Below the pieces are notes generated by a model. The model saw only the letters and a program-made list of their open reading frames with translations, was not told the origin of the DNA and did no database searches. Position numbers and translations under genes: made by a program. A stretch of DNA of 19,560 nt from Ignavibacteria bacterium (lineage in GTDB: Bacteria; Bacteroidota; Ignavibacteria; Kapaibacteriales; UBA4661), in assembly GCA_013298375.1 (NCBI GenBank), contig JAAFHM010000026.1, forward strand, positions 1 through 19,560, in the 5' to 3' direction. Of the stretch, positions 7,286 to 14,944 are shown piece by piece (the stretch's first letter is position 1; the number at the start of each line of letters is the position of its first letter).

Positions 7286-7324
7286 TTTCGCTCAAAGCGA
7301 AATTTCGCTAATAAAACGTTTCGC
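7286..7324. promoter_or_regulatory. TTTCGC repeat/palindrome cluster upstream of the LRR gene
   Basis: AGCGAAATTTCGCT at 7296-7309 is a perfect 14-bp palindrome. TTTCGCT at 7286-7292 can also pair with AGCGAAA at 7296-7302 across a 3-nt loop. TTTCGC occurs three times, at 7286, 7303 and 7319, that is, 17 and 16 nt apart. It may be an operator for a dimeric regulator of the LRR-flippase pair or simply a hairpin. The rest of 7263-7470 shows nothing I can name. Confidence 0.35.
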
Positions 7325-7470
7325 ATTTGGATAAATGACATGAAATGCGTAAACTGCTCTTTGTTTTTCATTGATTTGGTCTCGTGGTAATTCCGAAATT
7401 CGCGTCAAGTCGCATTTTTGGACTAAACTACGGCAATTATGGCGCTTCTTTCCAACAATTCTGCTTTGTG

Positions 7471-8892
7471 ATGATGAATATTCTTCGTTCCTTTGCATCT
7501 GTTTTTCGCCTTCTGCGCCCGTGCCGGGTAGCGGCGGCGTGCTTCCTCTGTTTAACATCATTTTCGGCTTTCGCCCAAGCACCGAACCAGCAATTTGTTA
7601 CCATTGGCACACCCCAAGGAATCGTTCTTGACTCTGCTGCACTTGTCAAGCAAAAGACATATTATTCCATCAAAGAAGCTATTAAGGAGCCGGGTAAGGT
7701 CTATAAACTCAATCTGAGTTTTCGCAAATTAAAAGCGTTTCCCGCAGAAATTTCCCAGATGCGTAATTTGCAAGTATTGGATTTGAGCAATAACGAAATC
7801 GCTGCGCTACCGCCACAAATTGGGAATTTTGGAAATCTCCAATATCTCAATTTGAGCAATAATCAACTAACAACGCTGCCGAAGCAAATTGGGAATTTGC
7901 TTTTGCTCAATGCGCTCTACATTACGCATAACAAATTAAACGTCCTACCACCGGAAATCGGCTTGCTACCACAATTGCAGCGCCTTGTTTTGATGGCAAA
8001 TCAGATGACGGTATTGCCGCCAGAGGTTGGTTTGCTGGCAAATCTGCGCATATTAGACGTGAATAATAATCGACTTAGCGTTCTACCTGCCCAAATTGGA
8101 AAACTTGCGAACCTAACGGCGCTTGCTGCGAATTACAATTATTTAACAGCACTTCCATCCCTAGGACAATGTACAAAACTTGAGCTTCTTCAGGTTGTCG
8201 GGAATAAGATTACCGCACTGCCGCAAGATATTATTTCGCTAGAAAACCTCAGAATCTTAGACCTTGTTAATAATAAAATCAGCGCCCTGCCGCAGGAAAT
8301 CGGTTCGCTTAAACGCTTGGAGCGTCTTGAAGTTAGTGTAAATCGGCTTTCAAAAATTCCCGCCAGCATTGGCGGATGCGATAGTTTGCAGCTTTTGGCG
8401 CTCGGCTTTAATCAAATTTCAGCGCTTCCGTCGGAAATCAAAAATTTATCGCGCCTTCGGACGCTCATTCTGACGGGCAATCAACTAACCGTGCTTGATT
8501 CTGCTGCCTGCCAACTTCCGAACTTACAAACACTGGATTTGAGCAGTAATCGCATTAAACGTCTGCCGGATGCCGTTGGGAACCTTGCAAGCGTTCAGAA
8601 TCTCAATCTTAGCGATAACCAAATCGGCATCGTCCCTGCCGAACTTGGAAATATGATACATTTGCAAATTTTGTCCTTGAGCGGTAATCAAATCACCGCT
8701 TTACCTTCCGATATTGGTAAACTTGTTGATTTACAGACACTTCTGCTCAATGGAAACAAGCTTACCACCTTGCCCGACGAGATAACAAGCCTTGTCCAGC
8801 TCCGCTCTCTCGAAATCTCCTCGAACCCGCTTTCTCCGATGGAAAAAGAGCGTCTCGCTGCAAAATTCCCTAATCTTGTCGGTACAGATTAA
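7471..8892 (+). CDS. Exported leucine-rich-repeat protein
   Basis: The product is 473 residues from the ATG at 7471; the ATG at 7474 is equally likely. A Sec signal peptide occupies roughly the first 38 residues (basic RLLRPCR, hydrophobic AAACFLCLTSFSAFA, then QAPNQ). After a spacer of about 50 residues come 16 full repeats of about 23 residues with the consensus LxxLxLSxNxIxxLPxxIGxLxN, then a short C-terminal cap (LRSLEISSNPLSPMEKERL). The repeats are of the bacterial/plant-like type with Leu-Pro in the middle. Such domains form curved solenoids that bind proteins or glycans. No membrane anchor, lipobox or C-terminal sorting signal is visible, so the protein is probably periplasmic or secreted. 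Repeat 7 is one residue short and repeat 12 lacks the Pro. A flippase gene starts 19 nt downstream and is probably co-transcribed. Partner unknown. Confidence 0.88.
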   Translation: MMNILRSFASVFRLLRPCRVAAACFLCLTSFSAFAQAPNQQFVTIGTPQGIVLDSAALVKQKTYYSIKEAIKEPGKVYKLNLSFRKLKAFPAEISQMRNLQVLDLSNNEIAALPPQIGNFGNLQYLNLSNNQLTTLPKQIGNLLLLNALYITHNKLNVLPPEIGLLPQLQRLVLMANQMTVLPPEVGLLANLRILDVNNNRLSVLPAQIGKLANLTALAANYNYLTALPSLGQCTKLELLQVVGNKITALPQDIISLENLRILDLVNNKISALPQEIGSLKRLERLEVSVNRLSKIPASIGGCDSLQLLALGFNQISALPSEIKNLSRLRTLILTGNQLTVLDSAACQLPNLQTLDLSSNRIKRLPDAVGNLASVQNLNLSDNQIGIVPAELGNMIHLQILSLSGNQITALPSDIGKLVDLQTLLLNGNKLTTLPDEITSLVQLRSLEISSNPLSPMEKERLAAKFPNLVGTD

Positions 8893-8911
8893 GGAAGTTT
8901 AGGGATTGCTT

Positions 8912-10207
8912 GTGAACACCGCTCGGTCATCCTTCGCGCAATCCTTCTTTGCACTGCTTTCTGTCCATGCTGGTACGCTTCTTGGCGGAGCGCTTTTGCC
9001 GATTGCGATGACGCGCATTTTGGGTGCGGAAGCCCTTGGAATTTTTACTGCGGCTGCATCGTTAGGACTCCTTCTTCTTGCCATTATTGATTGGGGGTAT
9101 GAGACCCGTCTTCCGCTTCTTGTTAGCGCCGAACCCTTCCATGCCGCACGGTATCTCGCTGAGGCGCAATCCACAAAAATACGCCTTTGGCTGATTACTG
9201 CTGTTCTTCTTCTTGCGTACTACGGTCTTCAATCGCTTGTTCTTTCGCCCACAGTTCTCCTGCAATCTCTCCACTCATCTTTTCTTCCGCTTCTATTGTA
9301 TGCTTTTTGGGCATTAGCACGAGGGATGACCGGTGTGTACACCGCAACACTGCGCGGTTTGCAGCATTTTGGGCGTATTGCTCGTATTGAAAACAGCTTG
9401 ACGATAGCGGCGCATCTACTGGCAGTGGGGGTATTGGTTCTGTACGACGCTTGGGGGCAGGGTTATTTCTCACCAAGCACTATTTTATGCGCCATTGTTG
9501 TATGCCTGTTGGCGGGGGAAGTTGTCAAAAGCCTTCTCTTTATGCGGTTTTTGAAGCAACACGATATAAAAGCGGGCAATATTGCTGCCGCCGTTGGGTG
9601 GCGCGAAATACCAATGCTCCCCTCGCACCTTGTATTTGTACTGCTGCAAGCCTTGAGCATCCTGCAATCACGCGCAGGTATTTATACACTCATGGCGCTT
9701 GCCACAACTATCGAAGTCGGGTATTTTAGCGCCATTGCGCGTATCACCATCGCATTGCGAATTGTTCCGGGAACATTGTTTTTCGTTCTTGTGCCGCATT
9801 TTGTGCGTTCTCCCGAACCCAAGTTTCTTGGAAAGGTATTCGTCATTGGACTGATTGTCGGTGTTCTTGGCAGCCTTGGTTTGGCTTTTCTGGCGGATGA
9901 TATTGTCCTTCTGCTCTATGGTGCAGGATTCGCTCATCTCGCGCCAGTGTTGCGGATTGCCGCAGGGCTATTTTTCCTGCAAACACTGATGAACATTCTC
10001 GAATCGTATATTTTAGCACACAATGAGGAATTTTTTGTTAGCGGAGCGATGTTGCTTATTCTCTGCACTTTTGCGCTTGTTTGCGGCATTATTCCCGTCA
10101 AAACGGCAGAATGGGCAGCAATGGCTTCGCTTAGCTTAGAAGCGGCATTAGTTCTGTGTTACGGCGTAAAGGTTCTCTTGTTGATTGGCAAAAAAAAACC
10201 GCTTTGA
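8912..10207 (+). CDS. Polysaccharide-flippase-like multi-pass membrane protein (Wzx/MATE superfamily)
   Basis: The product is about 431 residues with around 12 hydrophobic segments through the length. The N-terminal region ALLSVHAGTLLGGALLPIAM and TRILGAEALGIFTAAASLGL is the usual start of lipid-linked oligosaccharide flippases (first helix, then a short TRxLGxxxxG motif). Later parts such as YFSAIARITIALRIVPGTLF and VLRIAAGLFFLQTLMNILES also fit Wzx/MVF-type exporters. Such proteins flip undecaprenyl-linked glycans across the inner membrane. No glycosyltransferases are in the window, so the substrate is unknown. The GTG at 8912 follows AGGGA by six bases; a TTG at 8906 is the alternative. 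It lies 19 nt after the LRR gene. The final codons read through an A9 tract, and the TGA is inside the terminator stem. Confidence 0.8.
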   Translation: MNTARSSFAQSFFALLSVHAGTLLGGALLPIAMTRILGAEALGIFTAAASLGLLLLAIIDWGYETRLPLLVSAEPFHAARYLAEAQSTKIRLWLITAVLLLAYYGLQSLVLSPTVLLQSLHSSFLPLLLYAFWALARGMTGVYTATLRGLQHFGRIARIENSLTIAAHLLAVGVLVLYDAWGQGYFSPSTILCAIVVCLLAGEVVKSLLFMRFLKQHDIKAGNIAAAVGWREIPMLPSHLVFVLLQALSILQSRAGIYTLMALATTIEVGYFSAIARITIALRIVPGTLFFVLVPHFVRSPEPKFLGKVFVIGLIVGVLGSLGLAFLADDIVLLLYGAGFAHLAPVLRIAAGLFFLQTLMNILESYILAHNEEFFVSGAMLLILCTFALVCGIIPVKTAEWAAMASLSLEAALVLCYGVKVLLLIGKKKPL

Positions 10208-10231
10208 GGTCGTTGCCTCAAAGCGGTTTTT
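10190..10231. terminator. Bidirectional terminator between flippase and chemoreceptor genes
   Basis: CCGCTTTGAGG (10199-10209) and CCTCAAAGCGG (10216-10226) form a perfect 11-bp stem with a 6-nt loop. Nine A residues precede it and five T residues follow, so it can terminate transcription on both strands. It overlaps the last codons and stop (10205-10207) of the flippase gene and lies about 20 nt past the stop of the convergent chemoreceptor gene. Confidence 0.93.
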
Positions 10232-10246
10232 GTCTTGCAGTGTACT

Positions 10247-12106
10247 TTATTTTTTCTGCCCAAGCAGCCGCGATTGTCCGCTTGCCAGCGACCCTTGCGT
10301 GGTCGCGTGCATATCGTCACCGAGATAAAACTGCTCAATTGTTCCCAGCATTTCGCCCACTTCTCCATTGAGTTCGCGGGTGTCTTTGGCAACATTTTGG
10401 ACGATTTGAAGATTCGTGTTGGTTACTTGCGAGATAGCATCAATGTTGCGGCTGATGTGTTCTGCCGTAACGGATTGCTCTTCGGCGGCGGCGGCAACCT
10501 GATACACCATGTCGCCCACTTTGCGAATACTTGAAACGATGGTTTCAAGCGCTTTTCCTGCATTTTCCGCAAGGTCAATGCCAGAACGCACCTGCTCCGC
10601 ACCGGATTGTGCGGCTTCGACGGCAGTGCTGGTGTCCTGTTGAATGGTGCGAATGGTTTTGCTGATTTCTTTTGTTGCTTTTTGCGTCCGTTCGGCGAGT
10701 TTGCGCACCTCGTCGGCAACAACCGCAAAGCCTCGCCCCGCCTCGCCTGCGCGGGCTGCTTCGATAGCAGCGTTGAGTGCCAAGAGGTTTGTTTGGTCGG
10801 CGATTTCTTCAATCACCTGCACGATTTCGCCAATCTGTGCCGAGGATGTGCCGAGTTTGTCAATCATCTGTGTCGTTTCGGTGACAATCTCCGCAATACG
10901 TCTCATGCCTTCGACCGTACCAATAACGGTTTCTTGACCGCTTTTGGCGATTTTAATGGTGTCATTGGCGAGTTGCGTGGTTCTATTGATATTTTGAGCG
11001 GTCTCGTTGATGGTCGCGGTCATTTGCTCAATGGAGGAAACAACTTCATCGGTCTGACGGGCTTGCTGGACGCTACGCTCTGCCATTTCGCCGGAAGCAT
11101 TCGCAATTTGCTCAAAGGAACGTGCCACACGGCTTGATGTAGCACCGATTTGCGCAATCATACGGCGTAAGCCCAATATCGTCGTATTCAAAACGGAAAT
11201 AAGTTTGCCTACGTCGTCTTTGCGGTGAATATCCAGTTGATGGCTCAGGTCGTTGTTGTACATTGCTTCCAACACAATCGAAATTCGGCTTACCTGATTT
11301 TTCAAGTATTCTTGTTCGTCTCGGGCGTGGTTGGCGGCTTCTTCGATTTTTTCATTCTGCTCGGCGGTTTGTTGGAGCAGAATATAGGTGTCTTCTTGCG
11401 ATTGCCGGATGCGCCCGACCATCACGTTAAAGGCGCGGCTGAGTTCACCGACTTCGTTCAAAGATTTATTCTCAACGCTTTGTTTTAAATCGCCCTCGCT
11501 GACCTTCTGTGCTGCGTTTCCTAATCGACGAATTGCAGCGACGACACGGCGCACATATACAAAAATAACCAACGAACACAACACCGCACCACCGATACCG
11601 ATGATAGACAGCGCACCAACACTGCGCGTAACGCTTTCGGTCATGGTTTTTGTGTTAATGCCCAGCACCACTTCGCCGATTTTTTCCTTCGTTTTGGACA
11701 TGATTGGCACAATAGCAACGGCATCGCCGCCGCTTGAAAAGGCGGTCTCGGTGTTTTCGATGAGAGGTTTCAATTCACGGTATTGCGAAGGGCATTTTTC
11801 AAAGCCGCTTGCATAGATGCTGTCTCCGGCTTTTTTCTTGACAATAATAAAGCTAAAATTCGGCAACTGCAAAACCCCTTCGACCGCATCGGCGACCGAC
11901 TGCCGATTATCAAAATCTAAGCCCGGTACTGCTGAAGTAGCCGCAATCAGGGCAATCGCTTTTGTTTCGTCCTCCATTAATGCCGAGCCGCTTTTGCGCT
12001 GTTGAATGGACGAGGTTACGACGTTAAACGCCGTTAAAACTGCAATGGCGAGGGTTGCTACGAGTGCAATCTGCCAGCCGATAGAGGAGCGTATGAGTTT
12101 GACCAT
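10247..12106 (-). CDS. Methyl-accepting chemotaxis protein (transmembrane chemoreceptor)
   Basis: The product is 619 residues from the ATG at 12104-12106. TM1 spans about residues 9-31, a periplasmic sensor about 32-163, and TM2 about 164-187. A HAMP domain follows (about 187-240), with a coiled coil and a second HAMP-like segment (about 270-320, QLDIHRKDDVGKLISVLN). The cytoplasmic signalling hairpin contains the near-invariant tip EEIADQTNLLALNAAIEAAR then AGEAGRGFAVVADEVRKLAE at 433-472. The tip docks CheA and CheW in arrays at the inner membrane. The sensor (ALIAATSAVPGLDFDNRQSV, FSFIIVKKKAGDSIY) is CHASE8/Cache-like by eye, which is uncertain. No CheR-tethering pentapeptide is seen at the C-terminus (LLGQKK). 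The frame extends upstream to 12334, but that part is not receptor-like. No che or motility genes are nearby, so this is an orphan receptor locus. Confidence 0.92.
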   Translation of the reverse strand: MVKLIRSSIGWQIALVATLAIAVLTAFNVVTSSIQQRKSGSALMEDETKAIALIAATSAVPGLDFDNRQSVADAVEGVLQLPNFSFIIVKKKAGDSIYASGFEKCPSQYRELKPLIENTETAFSSGGDAVAIVPIMSKTKEKIGEVVLGINTKTMTESVTRSVGALSIIGIGGAVLCSLVIFVYVRRVVAAIRRLGNAAQKVSEGDLKQSVENKSLNEVGELSRAFNVMVGRIRQSQEDTYILLQQTAEQNEKIEEAANHARDEQEYLKNQVSRISIVLEAMYNNDLSHQLDIHRKDDVGKLISVLNTTILGLRRMIAQIGATSSRVARSFEQIANASGEMAERSVQQARQTDEVVSSIEQMTATINETAQNINRTTQLANDTIKIAKSGQETVIGTVEGMRRIAEIVTETTQMIDKLGTSSAQIGEIVQVIEEIADQTNLLALNAAIEAARAGEAGRGFAVVADEVRKLAERTQKATKEISKTIRTIQQDTSTAVEAAQSGAEQVRSGIDLAENAGKALETIVSSIRKVGDMVYQVAAAAEEQSVTAEHISRNIDAISQVTNTNLQIVQNVAKDTRELNGEVGEMLGTIEQFYLGDDMHATTQGSLASGQSRLLGQKK

Positions 12107-12392
12107 AACGCAAAAGCGAGAAGGGTGAAGTAAATGAAATAAAGGTTGTTTGCTGGTTGATGCTGTGAAATATCGGCGAAGAATATGAAGAGAGGAAACA
12201 TCACATGAACAGCACAACAATATGCTGCCCGAAAATACAAAAGACCACTGCTCATAGCAAGTCTTTCCGCACGAAACGTGAAATTTTTCCCGATTCTCTC
12301 TGTGCCTTCGCAAAAGTCGAGGAATGGAACACACAAATTTCGTAGATTTGGGGTTCGCGCCTCACCGATTCTCAATATACAAAATTGAAGTT
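12107..12392. other. Divergent intergenic region
   Basis: This is 286 nt between the chemoreceptor (minus) and the next gene (plus), and it should carry both promoters. On the plus strand TAGATTTG at 12343-12350 fits the -7 element, without a recognisable -33 partner. It would start transcription just upstream of the ATG at 12393. CACGAAACGTG near 12270-12280 is a short hairpin or half-site only. No gene is supported here. Confidence 0.35.
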
Positions 12393-13112
12393 ATGCTACA
12401 AATTGACAAGTACCGCGACGTAGAAGCGCACATACACGCGCTTTTGGAGCAATCCGAAGTTCTTTTTCCTCACGAGCAAGCCTTAATACTTGCCGCCGCC
12501 GCCGCATTAAATGAAGCGCATTTGCTCAAAGTCATTCTCTCGAGTGGTCTGTTTTACCAAACTGCCCCAATTGCTTTTTACGAAGCCATTTTGCAAACAT
12601 ATCTCTTTGCGGGATTTCCTGCTGCCTTGGAAGGACTTGCCGTTCTGCAAATCGTCTGCAAAGAGCAGCATCTTGATTGGAAATCGCCTGCGGCAGCCCG
12701 CTATGACAGTACACTTTTCGAGAAACGCGGCTTGGAACTGTGCGAACAAATTTATACAACAGCTTACGAGAAAATGCGTCGCAATCTTCATGCCACAAGT
12801 CCCGATTTGGCGGAATGGATGATTATCGAAGGCTACGGCAAGACCCTCAGCCGCCCTCAGCTTTCGCCACGAATCCGCGAACTTGTTGTTGCGGGTGTTC
12901 TGGCTGTCCTTGGCTGGAAAACCCAGCTTTATTCACATTTGCGCGGTGCAATGAACGTTGGTGCAACTCCGGTGGAGTGTATTGATATGTTGAATATCGT
13001 GTCATTCTTTTGTGACCGTGCTGACAGCGAATTCCAGCCTATTCTTCGCCGCCGCATGGACACAGCAAAGGGCATACTCGAAAAACTCCTCGACACCACA
13101 AGCAGTTTGTGA
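12393..13112 (+). CDS. Carboxymuconolactone-decarboxylase (AhpD-like) family protein, two-domain
   Basis: The product is 239 residues from the ATG at 12393; an upstream ATG at 12324 adds residues unlike the family and precedes the candidate -7 box. Two family halves are visible. The first is around 30-90 (ILAAAAALNEAHLL, then YEAILQTYLFAGFPAALEGL). The second, around 159-200, has RELVVAGVLAVLGWKTQLYS, HLRGAMNVGATPVECIDML. The C-x-x-C redox pair of AhpD-type peroxidase helpers is absent, so a thiol-dependent reductase role is unlikely. The fold is shared with 4-carboxymuconolactone decarboxylases, but no aromatic-degradation genes lie nearby. The real substrate is unknown. It is convergent with the hypothetical gene at 13155, 42 nt away, with no terminator seen. 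Confidence 0.82.
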   Translation: MLQIDKYRDVEAHIHALLEQSEVLFPHEQALILAAAAALNEAHLLKVILSSGLFYQTAPIAFYEAILQTYLFAGFPAALEGLAVLQIVCKEQHLDWKSPAAARYDSTLFEKRGLELCEQIYTTAYEKMRRNLHATSPDLAEWMIIEGYGKTLSRPQLSPRIRELVVAGVLAVLGWKTQLYSHLRGAMNVGATPVECIDMLNIVSFFCDRADSEFQPILRRRMDTAKGILEKLLDTTSSL

Positions 13113-13154
13113 ATGAACGTGATGCGATTGAATTCTTCACCCGGTAGAACAGCA

Positions 13155-13763
13155 TCAATCCTTGCTTTGCTCCAGTTGCTCCACGTAATGAACAAGCGCC
13201 GTTCGGCTTTGAAGCAAGAATGTCGCAAAGAGTTCTTCATTGATAAGCAGCCGGAATACCGACGGCATGAGTGTATAGGCGGTATGGGCAACAGTTTTCA
13301 TTGCCACGTCGTTTTCTAACATTTCCACTGTCAATGCACCGGATTTTTTCACAATGTTGCGTACAACCAACGGTAAGGCACTCGTGAACAAGGCTTGTGC
13401 CTTCTCAAGATTGTCGGCAATTGATGTGCGCACGGATTCTTGCGCTTTATCCAGTTCCGCCAAAAGTGCGTCAACTTGCGCTTCAGCAGCACGCTGGGGA
13501 GCAGAGGTGATCATTTGCGCGTAGTCCGTGAGCGAAAAGCGCCTGAGGCGCTGAACAACAGCATTGGTCGTTGTGGTGTCCATAAATCGTTTGGTGTCGT
13601 TGATGAGGTCTAAAAAATCTTTTCTACGCAGAAAACGAGGAAATTCGTAACTTCGCGGCTGTGCTTTTTGAGCGACAAATGCATTACAACACGCACTTGC
13701 TCTTTCGAGGAACATTTTACGGAATAGTTTGTCGGAAGTCAAGTATCTTCTGTAATCTTTCAC
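13155..13763 (-). CDS. Hypothetical cytoplasmic protein, 202 residues
   Basis: I do not recognise this family. The frame runs from a GTG at 13761-13763 to the TGA at 13155-13157, with an alternative ATG start at 13713-13715 (187 residues). There is no signal peptide or membrane segment. The middle (about 75-125) is rich in Ala, Glu, Leu and Lys and should be a long helix or coiled coil (QRAAEAQVDALLAELDKAQE). A second helical part follows, with ALPLVVRNIVKKSGALTVEM and LMPSVFRLLINEELFATFLL. Two adjacent Cys occur near the N-terminus (ERASACCNAF). It is transcribed divergently from prfB, 50 nt away. Coding is supported by its length, its unbroken frame and the absence of a better gene on the other strand, but not by homology I can name. 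Confidence 0.7.
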   Translation of the reverse strand: MKDYRRYLTSDKLFRKMFLERASACCNAFVAQKAQPRSYEFPRFLRRKDFLDLINDTKRFMDTTTTNAVVQRLRRFSLTDYAQMITSAPQRAAEAQVDALLAELDKAQESVRTSIADNLEKAQALFTSALPLVVRNIVKKSGALTVEMLENDVAMKTVAHTAYTLMPSVFRLLINEELFATFLLQSRTALVHYVEQLEQSKD

Positions 13764-13813
13764 TAAATCAACGACATACGCTTGTTTGCTTTTATTTCAT
13801 TTTAGGAAAAATT

Positions 13814-14918
13814 ATGTTTGAACCGCAAAAAACCTTGCTCCAAGACCTCACTGAGCGCACCGAAAACCTACGGAGGTTTCTTTGACGTTGCTGCCAAAAC
13901 CGACGAAATGCTCCGCTTAGAAGCGGATTCGCAAGCGCCAAATTTTTGGGATGATGCCGATGCCGCACGGAGTATCATGCAGCACGCCGCCACGTTGAAA
14001 GAATGGGTCGAAGGCTGGAAAGCCGCACAGAAAGCCGTCGAAGACAGTGCCACGATGATTCAACTCGCCGAAGAGATGGAGGATTCCTCAATGGAAGCCG
14101 ATGTCGTTGGCGAAATCACTCGCGCACAGGAACTTATCAATAATCTTGAGCTAAAAAATATTCTTTCAGGACCAGACGACGCAAGAAATGCCATTTTAAC
14201 CATTAATGCAGGCGCTGGCGGCACTGAAGCACAGGATTGGTCGCAAATGCTGATGCGAATGTATATGCGCTGGGCGGAGCGTCGGGGCTACGCGATTTAT
14301 CTCGCCGAAGAGGTCGAGGGCGATGTGGCGGGTATAAAATCGGTCACGCTGGAAATTCAGGGGCAGTTCGCTTACGGTTATCTCAAAGCGGAAAATGGTG
14401 TGCATCGGCTTGTCCGCATTTCTCCTTTTAATGCTCAAGGCAAGCGTCAAACCTCGTTTTCATCGGTCTATGTCTATCCCGAAATTGACGATACCATTGA
14501 AATCACTGTAAATCCGGCTGATGTGGAAATGGATACATTCCGCTCTGGCGGCAAAGGCGGACAGAATGTGAACAAGGTCGAAACGGCGGTGCGTTTGCGC
14601 CATATTCCGTCGGGCATTGTGGTTTCTTGCCAACAAGAACGCTCGCAATTCCAAAACCGCGAGCGTGCAATGAAGATGCTGAAATCGCGCCTCTATCAAA
14701 AGCAACTCGAAGAACAAGAAGCGGCAAAAGCCGCCATTGAAGGGACGAAAAAGAAAATCGAATGGGGCAGCCAAATCCGTTCCTACGTCTTTCAACCCTA
14801 TACGATGGTCAACGACCACCGCACCGAAACAAAGGTAACAGACGTTCACGCCGTTATGGATGGCGATTTGGATGAACTTATCAAGGCGTATTTGCTGGAG
14901 TTTGGGAAGGATAATTGA
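13814..14918 (+). CDS. prfB: Peptide chain release factor 2 (RF2), expressed by programmed +1 frameshift
   Basis: Translation starts at the ATG at 13814 (after AGGA at 13804-13807). It reads 23 codons (MFEPQKTLLQDLTERTENLR, RFL) to an in-frame TGA at 13883-13885. A +1 shift at CTT-TGA-C continues as DVAAKTDEMLRLEADSQAPN, WDDADAARSI to the TGA at 14916-14918, giving 367 residues in all. The pieces together match RF2 across the join (compare DLTERSDVLRGYLDYDAKK in Escherichia coli). The RF2 hallmarks are present: SPF in RISPFNAQGKRQTSF (stop-codon recognition of UGA) and GGQ in SGGKGGQNVNKVETAVRLR (peptidyl-tRNA hydrolysis). The protein ends translation at UGA and UAA. The frameshift makes expression depend on RF2 level: scarce RF2 leaves the UGA unread and favours the shift. 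This is one gene, not two or a pseudogene. Confidence 0.97.
13872..13886 (+). promoter_or_regulatory. prfB programmed +1 frameshift site
   Basis: GGAGG at 13872-13876, a 3-nt spacer TTT, then CTTTGAC at 13880-13886. This reproduces the canonical arrangement of an internal Shine-Dalgarno-like element three bases before CTT-TGA-C. The ribosome slips from CUU to UUU in the +1 direction while the UGA waits. Confidence 0.97.
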
Positions 14919-14944
14919 GAAGTAATTATTTAGATGGCTTCTTC

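Noticed and set aside
12266..12285. ACGTGAAA resembling half of a parS site, between two divergent genes
   Set aside because: The other half of the palindrome does not match, and the site is about 5 kb from parAB.
13661..13885. A separate 74-residue gene upstream of prfB
   Set aside because: Its last 24 codons, including the stop, are the 5' reading frame of prfB; the upstream part lies over the divergent gene and has no support.
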